A stretch of 64,000 bases of DNA from Poa pratensis. Lineage: Eukaryota > Streptophyta > Magnoliopsida > Poales > Poaceae. Made by a program: the position numbers and the translations under genes. Numbering within the stretch: position 1 is the stretch's first letter; every line of letters starts with the position of its first letter. The notes under the pieces are model-generated. The model had not been told where the DNA came from. It saw nothing but the letters and a program-made list of their open reading frames with translations, and searched no databases. Where the stretch lies: assembly GCA_947311845.1 (NCBI GenBank), contig CAMZMU010000071.1, forward strand, positions 24,436,805 through 24,500,804. The letters are read 5' to 3'. This document shows positions 22,265-33,300 of the stretch, piece after piece.

Positions 22265-22274
22265 GATATATATG
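22265..22274 (-). promoter_or_regulatory. TATA box of paralogue B
   Basis: Minus-strand GCATATATATC-type sequence about 155 bases upstream of the start codon, the best TATA-like site in the upstream region. Confidence 0.55.
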
Positions 22275-22622
22275 CTGCTTCCGTCGAGCTGTATCGCCCC
22301 CGTTACGTCGGCGTAAAACGCGGCTTGGTTTTGAGTTTTGACTTTGCCTCGTTCGTAATTCGTATATAAATCATATTCGTGGGGTCGGCCGGTTTTATTA
22401 TCGGTGGATAATAAGAGGGAAATGGTCAGAATCTGCAAGTATAGTTTGATGGATTCACGTTGATATCAGCAGGCCAACTCGCACGCGCCGAGTCTGGCGA
22501 TTCATTGAATCATCGCATACATGCAAGCGTTTTATGCGTGCGTGTTACAAGTCGGCTGACAAACATCTTGCAAATTTGGAACGAGCTGGGGTCCACGGAC
22601 TGCGGCGCAAGGGATTATCTTG

Positions 22623-23594
22623 GACCTGTTTGGTCGCAGGATTTGAAAGACGCAGGCAGTGGCGGAGCTAGCGACTTGTTGAAGCCAGGGCACACAAACA
22701 AGCAACATATTTCATTATGTCTACGAAGAGCCAAATCTCAATTTCAATTGTTCAAGCACCACTGAACTAATGCTTTATAGAACGTAGTCTTTCATAGATT
22801 ATATATGTGGTAGAAAAACTGGATGTCACTAGTAATAGCTACAAACCTAGAATACTAATATTTTGAAGAATCGACAAAAAAAAATTGGCTGTAGGGGCCA
22901 GTCTGAAGCAAATACACTAGTTTTTTTTAGGGTAATAGCAGATAAGTTAGGTAATGGACCTGCTGTCTCCTGCTAAGGCCCAAGAAAAAAAGGCTTCCGA
23001 TCAATGGTCAGGTAAGTGCCTATCTGGCCCATTTACAACAAAACCACGTCTTTTTCAGATCTGGTCTAGATTTTCTGGCAATTCCATCGAGTTTGGCCGC
23101 CTAGGAGCTCTCCGACGATCAGCCATGATGCGGCAGGGAGCACGGGCACGTGCCTAGGGCGGAGGGATGGTAAATTCGCCACTGGACGCAGGAATAGGAA
23201 AAACACAAAAAAGATAGGAATGCAAGTATAAAACAGAGGATTCAAAAACATAATTTTTTTTGTAAACTTGGTTGTTTGGTTCACAGGAATAAAAAAACAT
23301 AGGATTGCTAATAAACATGGTCAAATCAAAGTCAACCAACTTGAGAAGATATAATTAGCATTTTATTATGCCAAGACAAATCTCGATCTCGTTCTTCGTG
23401 TATAGGATTTTGAAAAAGAGCTCTAGATGAATTGTAAAATTTCTACGTTTTTCTTTGAAACCTACATCAAAGGAAAATTCATCCGTTTTTCCTTTATTCA
23501 ATTTGTTTGAACCAAACGGATGAATAGTGTCCCCTAGGAAAATTTCCTATTCTTACATTATTCTTTCACTTTTCCTTTAAACCAAACAAGCCCC
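22623..23594. mobile_element. Tourist-like (PIF/Harbinger) element interrupted by hAT
   Basis: Left end GGACCTGTTTGGT and, on the reverse of the right end, GGGGCTTGTTTGGTTT form imperfect inverted repeats of the G-rich, CTGTTTGG type known in grass Tourist-like elements. The target duplication is not clear. The element is split by the hAT insertion at 22657-23184; removing that insertion joins GACGCAGG to AATAGGAA and restores a sequence of about 435 bp. It lies in the upstream DNA of paralogue B. Confidence 0.55.
22657..23184. mobile_element. hAT-type non-autonomous element (528 bp)
   Basis: Perfect 8-bp target duplication GACGCAGG at 22649-22656 and 23185-23192. Ends are CAGTGGCG and CGCCACTG, a perfect 8-bp inverted repeat. 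No transposase is present. CAGTGGCGGAG is a common start of plant hAT elements. Confidence 0.9.
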
Positions 23595-23599
23595 ACTTC

Positions 23600-24324
23600 T
23601 CGCCGCATGGGAAATTTGGAGCAAGCGAAATGCAAGAGTCTTTAAAGGCCTTATTTTTGTGCTATCTACAGTTATCTTATCGATTAAGCGAAGCGTCACC
23701 CTTTAGAACGCAGTGGGGGCAAAATATTTGAGTGCCATTTTACTAAGAGAATACCGCGAGAATAGGCTAGGCTTTGTTCCAGGCCGTTGTGGCTAACGGT
23801 GTAATCTAAAACTCTTTTTAATCAGTTAGGCAAACATTTTGCCGTGTTTAAAAAAAGTATGTGCCAAGTAAGCTCGCCGTCGCCGTTGCTTGTTTCAACG
23901 CTCTAAACACAGCGGCCTCTGCTCTAAACCATGTGTCGTGTGAGAAGCTGCCTTGAATTTGCCCTCCCCCACCATAAAATCGAACCTAAGTTTTATATTT
24001 TCTGACGGGCAGGTTCGCCCTTAATTTTGACATTGCGATGACGAAGAGAAAAAACAACAGACATTCAGACAAGGACACACCACCAGTAAGCATGCTTCGC
24101 CCCGTCGATTTCCAAAGTAAGTACATCATGGCCGTCGATTTTTGTACCGGATAATGATCTTGTATTTTTGCCGGCTTGAGCAGTAATCCTTGTCTCCTCC
24201 GATCTGCCGGCCGTCACACTCCCCGTACCGTACGTCTTCCCTCTGACTCTCTCTTCCGCCACTTGTGACTTGACCCGCCGCCCCGCTCCACGCTCCACCT
24301 CCAGTGCGGCACGAGCTCGCAGCG
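23600..24324 (+). promoter_or_regulatory. promoter and leader region of the BSD gene
   Basis: No gene in either strand. The left part (23860-24030) retains homology to the upstream region of paralogue A, so the duplicated segment ends about here. The last 150 bases are pyrimidine-rich and GC-rising, as in a 5' leader. I see no convincing TATA box. Confidence 0.4.
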
Positions 24325-27300
24325 ATGTCATGGCTCACACGCTCCATCGCGGCCACCCTCTCCTCCGCCCCTTCCGATGACGACGACGACCACCACTCCG
24401 AGTCAAACTCCGGCGATAAAAGCCCGGATCACGCCGACGCCGAAGAGGACGAGCAGCCGGACACCCCCGGCCGTGGAGTGAAAGGAGACATCTCCGAGCT
24501 CACCGAGTCCCTCACCCGAAGCTTCTGGGGCGTCGCCACCTTCCTCGCGCCCCCGCCCCCGGCCCAGGCCGCCGAGACGGCGGCGGAGGCGGAGGCGGAG
24601 GATGGGCCCCAGTCCCCGCGGGTCGCAGGGATCCGGAGCGACCTCGCGGAGATCGGGGGCAGGGTCAGGAGCGGCATCTCCATGCTCTCCAACGCCAACG
24701 CCGTGGCGGAGATCTCCAAGATCGCGTCGTCGTTCCTGCCTTTCGTGCCCGAGGAAGAGGAGGGCGATGTCGAGGCGGTGGGTGTGACGGAGGAGGTGGT
24801 GGTGTTCGTGAGGCACATCTCCACGCATCCCGAGACGTGGCTCGATTTCCCCCTGTTCGTCGACGACCGGCACGCCGATGGTATGAGACAGTGCCATCAG
24901 ACTTTTCTGCTGGACTTTTTAGTTGGATTGGACTAGTTAGTTTTTATTCTATCTGCACTCGTTTGATTTCCAGAGCAGCGGTGATGATATGTAAGTGCAG
25001 CAGAAAACTCTGAATTCTGAAAAATTAGAGTCGAATTATTTGGTTTTATGTACATCTTTGCAGTTACGCTATACTATTTAGGTTTATAACGTTTTATGCT
25101 ATGGTTAGTACAAGTATATTTGCTGAGTTTTGAGACATGAGGGTGACAGCTTCAGCTCAGTTTCACGGCGTCTCTGAAAATAATTATATATATGTTCACA
25201 TTTATGATGGTTTGTCAAGGTATCGTAGTTTGAATTAGTAAATGATGTTACAACTCCATCTGATTGCATCTGCGGATGTTAGTTAGACAGAATGGGTGCC
25301 TGTGGGTTACTATGTCCATTTTAGTCCAGTCTCATTATGGCTTTAGTTCATTGTCATTTTGGTTGAATTAATTTGAGGAGATAATTAGAAGGGAAGTAGT
25401 AAGTACTTGCAAGTGAGGAAGTTTTTGAAGTATAGATTGCTAGATTTAATAATGAGAAAGAATGATAGTCGATGTCGGTCAGTGTGTTCCAGCTCCTGAA
25501 CTGCACCTTCTCGTAATGCTTGTGCGGACAAAATTTTCTCTTAACATGCAGTGTTAGTATTAAATTGTTATGAAACCATAGTTTCTGCAGAAACATTAGG
25601 ATTGACTATCTATTTACTGATCTACAATACCCACCCGGAGGTAAATAGCAACACAACAAACTACTCAAGTGACAAAGTTGGACGCAAACTCAAAGCACAT
25701 TTGCCAGACTGTAATCTGATGATTCACAGACATCAAAATAAGGGTCTTATAGAAAAATGATACTATCACCAGATTATTGTTAATGTATACAAATGAGGTC
25801 CCTAAAAATAAATGGGCCGTGTGAAGCACCTAGTCACTTTGATGAAATAACTCCAAGAAGCTTTTTTATCCTGAATGTTTTCTATACTGGGGTAAGTAAT
25901 GATTTGTATTGAAGCTATCAAGGTTCCTGATATCAGTACATTCTCAAAACATAATTAAACCAAGTATATCTAGTCATAGATGTAACATATGAACTGCCAA
26001 TATTCCTGTTGTTTATGGCATAATCTTAATTTTCTCTACCTGCTAAATTTGGACCATGATACTTATTGGCTACTGTGCTTTTGGCACGAAGTTGGCAGAG
26101 TAATGGGGGTAAAAAGAATGTGTTTTGGAATGATTATTAGAGAGTACTCATTATTATATGCTCATCGCTGGTGTTGTGCCTCTCTTTGTCACGTAGGAAT
26201 AATACTTACTGTTTACTCGAGGCCATCCTTGCATCTTGTTCCATCTCGTCAGTCATCTACTCATCTCTTATTTGTAACACCTAACTGATTTGCTTAACTC
26301 CTTTGCTTATACCTGCTATGCATTTTGTTTATAGATTTTGAACTGTCAGATACACAATATGAACATGCATTGGCTATTGAGCGTATCGTACCAAGCTTGT
26401 CATATCTCAGGACTGAGCTTTGTTCTTCCAATATGAGCGAAGCTTGCTTTTGGAAGATCTACTTCGTGCTTCTTCACTCAAAACACAACAAGCAAGATGC
26501 TGAACTTCTCTCAACGACACAAGTACGCTCTCATCTCTGTCATACTAATATTTTTGTACAGATTTCTTAGTTATTATATTATGTTATCTTACCGTAATGC
26601 ATGCAAACCTGCAACTACTTGCTTTGTAAACAGAAACATGCTTGTACTTTGCCACACTTCACCTTGGGCAAGTGTGGCTGAGAAAGTTGGGGCATGTTTG
26701 GTTGGTGCCTACCGATGCCACTTTTTTGTGCCAAATGTGTGGCAAGCCACAACTTTGAGATGAGTGAATTGTGGGCCACACTTGTGGCAAAAACTCTTTT
26801 GTATGACATGTGGAGTAGGGTGCTAAACCCTAAACCCAAACAAGTCTGTGAGGGACGCGTTGTGGTGTGGCGGTGTGCTGGGCATTCAGAGCCAGGATGG
26901 AGCACTTTGCGCCAAACTTGTTTGGAGAATGGGCACTCAATGATGGGATGTTGCATCGTCTCAAGGGCCTGTCCGCTGAGGAGGCAAGCCAGGTGATGCT
27001 GAAGATTGCGACATGCTAGATGATCAGCATAATGAGCTTCTTCCATATCGGCGAGCCAGTGGAAGAATTTAACTCGTGGTGGCGCCCAACTCTTCCATAA
27101 GAGTTTCCAAGCTCTGCACGATGTAGATTCCTAGAAGGTGGCGAGGTAGCAGATTGCGCCGAATAGACGCCGCTCATGTTCTACTTCAGATGCGGCGATC
27201 AGGGCTCAGTAGTGAGGGGGTGTGCTCCATTGCGTGCCAAAGTTGGAGTTATTGGCCAATCACATGGATGTTCAGAACAGCATTGATATTGTGTGCCCAT

Positions 27301-30300
27301 CTTTTGGCTTGCAGTCCTTTGGCCACTGTCCTTCGCAATGACGAAGCTAGGACCGCCTTTATGGCACCGCCAAGGGCTTCGACGAGGCAACATGCTTATC
27401 CCCACAGCTATCGGTCCTTCGTGTCGACACACTCAGATGTCTGATCAAACACGCCTCCACCATAGGCATTATGTAGCAGTTACACCCTTCGTGCTCGATT
27501 ATCATGATCTTGCTCTATGCTGACGACTTAGTGCTATTTTGCCACCCCTCACCGGACAATGTCGTGGCGGCCAAGGAGATGCTCCAACTCTTCTGTCAAC
27601 TTCAACAATAGCTCTGCCACCTCTTGCACTGCAACCCGGAGGAAGCCGAGTCGGTCTTCCAACACCTTGGCTGCCCCATCTTTGAGATCCCCCTCACCTA
27701 CCTGGGCATTCCCCTCACGGTGAGGAGACCTACCATCCCACAACTGCAACCGCTCGTCGAGGGAATGAGAAGGCAATTGCCGGCTTGGAAGGTGAGGCTT
27801 AAGAACAAATCTGTCTGCCTCGCTGGTTAAATTTGTCCTCAGCACAATCCTCATCCACCACCTCCTCGCCTTCGCACCCCAAAGAAATCCAGCAGGTAGC
27901 TTGAGCAGAAAATTTAGAGGGGTTCCTTATCGAAAGGTCGTGAGATGGCGATTGGAGGAAACTGCCATTTTAATTGGTGTCGCGTCTACAGATCGATCTC
28001 GGTTGGCGGCCTCGACACTGATGACATGGAGTGTCGGTGGTTTTGGTTCTGCCGCTTCAGCACAGACCAACCGAGCCTGGAGTGGCCTCGAGCTACAGTT
28101 CTTCGCAGAACATGGCCTTTTTGCGTCCACCACCATGACCATGTAGTGGCCTCAACCCTTCAATACAATGTTTTGGGAGGACAGGCAGGGAGATCGCGCC
28201 CCTACTCCACATGCATCCCAAAATAGTCAATTAATATTATGAACACATGCCTGGGGCTTCTAAGCTGGGATATATGGTCGATTGATCTGGTTTAAAATCC
28301 TTATCTACTTAATTACTTATGATTATGCAATGCCAATTATTGAAAAAATACTTGTTGCACTGATGTATTGTAGAGATTTTCTAGAGACAAGTATTTAAAG
28401 CACAAGATGAGTCCCTTAAAAATGACTAAACTTGATGAACCTCTTTCTATTGATGATTTTGCTATTAATTACTCCCTCCGTTCCTTGTTATAAGGTGTAT
28501 AGTTTTTTCTGAAAAGTCAAACTTGACTATCTTTGAGCAGGATTTTAGAAAAAACTATGAATAATCGAAATACTAAGAAAATAAAATATGAAAATAGATA
28601 TTCCGGCAATGCAGCCCTTCCCCGTCTCCAGATCCGACCGTACGAGCACCACAGAGAGGACCACGATCACCAACCAACGCCGGTAGCGGCCCTCAAAATT
28701 CAGCGACCTACTCGAAGCAACTGGCATGACACCATACTCTTTGTAAAGAAACCCACCCCTACGACTACTATGTACAACAGGATCCCAGGCACCTCTCCCT
28801 AGCCATCTCCAGCCGGCATCGCCGTCGAAAGAGGCATGTGATTGGCCCTCGTGGCGCTGAGTGACTCTCAAGTGAAGGTAGAGGAGAGAGAACGAAAGGA
28901 CAAGAATGAAAGCCGCCGAGAGAGCTAAACAGAATCTTTAGCCTCCCCTGAACGAAATTGGATTTCATATTTCAACTTTCAAGCATGAGATAAGATTGTC
29001 AACAGTAAAAGATCAAACTAAGATGATGCAAGAATTTGCTGATGAGGCAAATAGACCGATAGATATTAATCTGTCGCCTATATCACTGTAAAGGTTTTGT
29101 GCAGAATAATTTCACACAAAAACCTGGCAAGATATACCAAATGACAGTTTACAAAATTTGATGCTCCCGCCCAAATCTATGGATTTGAGTACAATAAATA
29201 AACTGATATGGAAGGATTTTTGTTGAGTAAAATAAATAACTAGTTGTTCCTAATGTTGCTGCAACCTAAGTTTACCCATCTTCAATTGGCAAACTTATTT
29301 ACAATGATTGTCGGTCATCTTCCACGACGGCGAGGGTTTCCAAGAAGGGGATCAGCTCGGGCAACGAAACATTATACGGTTAACTCTACCAAGTCTTTAT
29401 GGGCAACCCATTATTCCCCTGCAGCACGTGCCAAAAAAAACATTCAGTCGTACCGGTGATGGAGATTTCTTGAGCTCTTAATTGATAATAACCTCCTGAA
29501 TTGAGTAACTGAGTAATGAACTCACCTCTGGGGTGCTTAAGACGGTAAATCCATCTGGTGCCAATATGGCCACAAGAGTCACACTTGACCTTACTCCTGT
29601 TGTTTGGCTCACAGTACTTGTCATACCTCTGTGCAACATCATTTGAGTTACCCTTCAATGCCGATGGTACAGTGGACGGCGACGCTGGCTGCCTCAACTT
29701 TCAGGCATGAGATAAGATTGTCAACAGTAAAAGAACAAACTAAGATAATGCAAGAGTTTGCTCATGAGGCAAATAGACCGATAGATATTAATTGGTCTCC
29801 TATATCACTGTAAAGGTTTTATGCAGAATAATTTCACACAAAAACTGGCAAGATATACCAAATTACAGTTTACAAAATTTGATGCCCCTGCCCAAATATA
29901 TGGATGGGAGTCCAATAAGTATACCGCTATGGAAGGATTCTTTGTTGAGTAAAATAAATAACTAGTTCTTCCTAATGTTGCTGCAACCTAAGTTTACCCA
30001 TCTTCAATTTGCAAACTTATTTGCAATGATTGGCCGGACATCTTCTGCGATACCGAGGGTTTCCAAGAAGGGGATCAACTCAGGCAACGAAACGTCATAC
30101 GGGCACTGTCACTCGACCAGGCCGCGAGAATAGCTCCAAATTTCTAATCCTCATTTTAAATAATTAGATCTAGATTTTGGAAAGAAAACCTGTGCTTGAC
30201 TCATGCGAACTGAGTATTATGCTAGTTCATGCCAATTGTTGTGGGTCACACACTTTATATCCCATAGCAATTGTGAAACACACATAGCATTTTACTCATG

Positions 30301-33300
30301 AGGCAAATAGACTAATAAATATTAATTTGTCGCCTGTATCATTGTAATGGTCTATGCAGAATAATTTTACACAAAAACTGGCTAGCTAACTTTAGCATAT
30401 CGTAGATTAATTGAGTTTTTTCTGGAGCCGTGACCAAATGGACGGCTGAGATGGAGCTGGCTCTGACATTTGTCTGACGCCCCATTCTTTCTGACTGACA
30501 GCTGAAACGAATGGAGAATGCCGAGATATACCAAATTACAAAAGGACAGACCTAGTGCACAGAGGCTCCCACACAAGGTCGGGTTTGGGGAGAGATTATA
30601 GGAACCTAGTCTTATCCCTATAGAGTGCAGTGCAGCGAGGTTGGTTCGAACCCATGACCTCTTCGCACAAGTGGGGAGGATCTCACCACTGCACCAAGCT
30701 TTGCCCTCTAGATATACCAAATTACAGTTTACAAAATTTGATGCTCCCGCCAAAATCAATGGATAGGAGTCCAATAAATATACCGCTATGGAAGAATTCT
30801 TTGTTGAGTAAAAGAAACAACTAGTTGTTCCTAATGTTGCTGCAACCTAAGTTTACCCATCTTCAATTTGCAAACTTATTTGCAATGATTGGCCGGACAT
30901 CTTCCGTGACTCAGAGGGTTTCCAAGAAGGGGATCAGCTCAGGCAACAAAACGTCATACGGGCACTGTCACTCGACCAGGCCGCGAGAACAGCTCCAGAT
31001 TTCTAATCCTCAATTTTAAGTAACTAGATCTAGATTATGGGAAGAAAACCTGTGATTAACTCATGCGAACTGAGTATTACGGCTAGTCGGCTAGTTCATG
31101 CCAATTGTTGTGGGTGACACACTTTTTATCCCATAGCAATAGCATATGTGAAACACACATAGCATTTTACTCATGAGGCAAATAGACTGATAGATATTAA
31201 TTTGTCGCCTGTATCAGTGTAACGGTTTATGCAGAATAATTTCACACAAAAACTGGCTAGCTAACTTTAGCATATCGTAGATAAATTGAGTTTTTTCTGG
31301 AGCCGTGACCAAATGGACTGCTGAGATGGAGCTGGCTCTTACATCTGTCTGACGCCCCATTCTTTCTGGCTGACAGCTGAAACGAATGGAAGATGCTGAG
31401 ATATATCAAATTACAGTTTACAAAATTTGATGCTCCCGCCCAAATCAGTGGATAGGAGTCCAATAAATATACCGCTATGTAAGGATTCTTTGTTGAGTAA
31501 AAGAATAACTAGTTGTTCCTAATGTTGCTGCAACCTAAGTTTACCCATCTTCAATTTGCAAACTTATTTGCAATGATTGGCCGGACATCTTCCGCGACAG
31601 CAAGGGTTTCCAAGAAAGGGATCAGCTCAGGCAACGAAACGGGTCACTCGACCAGGTCGAGAGAACCACTCCAGATTTCTAGTCCTCATTTGAAATAACT
31701 AGATCTAGATTATGGGAAGGAAACCTGTGATTGACTCATGTGAACTGAGTATTACGCTTCATGCCCATTGTCGTGGGTGACACACTTTTTCTCCCATAGC
31801 AATAGCATATGTGAAACACACATAGCATTTTTACTCATGAGGCAAATAGACCGATAGATATTAACTTGTCGCCTGTAATGGTTTATGCAGAATAATTTCG
31901 AACAAAAACTGGCAAGATATACCAAATTACAGTTTACAAAACTTGATGCTCCTGCCCACATCTATGGATGGGAGTCCAATAAATATACTGCCATGGCACC
32001 ATGGAAGGATTCTTTGTTGAGTAAAATAAATATCTAGTTCTTCCTAATGTTGCTGCAACCTAAGTTTACCCATCTTCAATTTGCAAACTATTTGCAATCA
32101 TTCGCCTTACATCTTCCGCGACACCGAGGGTTTCCAAGAAGGGGATCAGCTCAGGCAACGAAACGTCATACGGGCACTGTCACTCGACCAGGCCGCGAGG
32201 ACAGCTCCAGATTTCTAATCCTCATTTTAAATAAGTAGATCTAGATTATGGAAAGAAAACCTGTGATTGACTCATGCGAACTGAGCTAGTTCGTGCCAAT
32301 TGTTGTGGGTGACACACTTTTTATCCCATAGCAATATAATATGTGAAACACACATAGCATTTTACTCATGAGGCAAATAGACTGATAGATATTAATTTGT
32401 CGCTTGTATCACTGTAATGGTTTATGCAGAATAATTTCACACAAAAACTGGCTAGCTAACTTTAGCATATTGTAGATTAATTGAGTTTTTTTCTGGAGCT
32501 TGTGACCAAATTGCAGTTTACAAAATTTGATGCTCCCGCCAAAATCAATGGATAGGAGTCCAATAAATATACCACTATGGAAGGATTCTTTGTTGAGTAA
32601 AAGAAACAACTAGCTTTTCGTAATGTTGCTGCAACCTAAGTTTACCCATCTTCAGTTTGCAAACTTATTTGCAATGATTGACCGGACATCTTCCGCGACA
32701 GCGAGGGTTTCCAAGAAGGGGATCAGCTTAGGCAACGAAACGGTCAGTCGACCATCTGGAGAGAACAGCTCCAGATTTCTAATCCTCATTTGAAATAACT
32801 TGATCTAGATTTTTTTTTTTTTTTTTTTTTTTGCGGGGAACTTGATCTAGATTATGGGAAGGAAACCTATGGTTGACTCATGTGAACTGAGTATTATACT
32901 TGTTCATGCCAATTGTAAACTGGCTAGCTAACTTTAGCATATCGTAGATTAATTGAGTTTTTTCTGGAGACGCCAAATGGACGGCTTAGATGGAGCTGGC
33001 TCTGACTGTCTGACGCCCCATTCTTTCGGACTGACAGCTGAAACAAATGGAAGATGCGGAGATATACCAAATTATAGTTTACAAAATTTGATGCTCCCGC
33101 TCAAATCTATGGATGGGAGTCCAATAAATATACCGCTATGGAAAAGGATTCTTTGTTGAGTAAAAGAAATAACTAGTTGTTCCTAATGTTGCTGCAACCT
33201 AATTTTACCCATCTTCAATTTTCAAACTTATTTGCAATGATTGGCCGGACATCTTCCGCGACAGCGAGGGTTTCCAAGAAGGGATCAGCTCAGGCAACGA

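Noticed and set aside
24304..24936. 210-codon single-exon gene ending at 24936
   Set aside because: The last 18 codons read into an intron; the GT at 24881 and the in-phase BSD continuation at 26335 show the correct structure.
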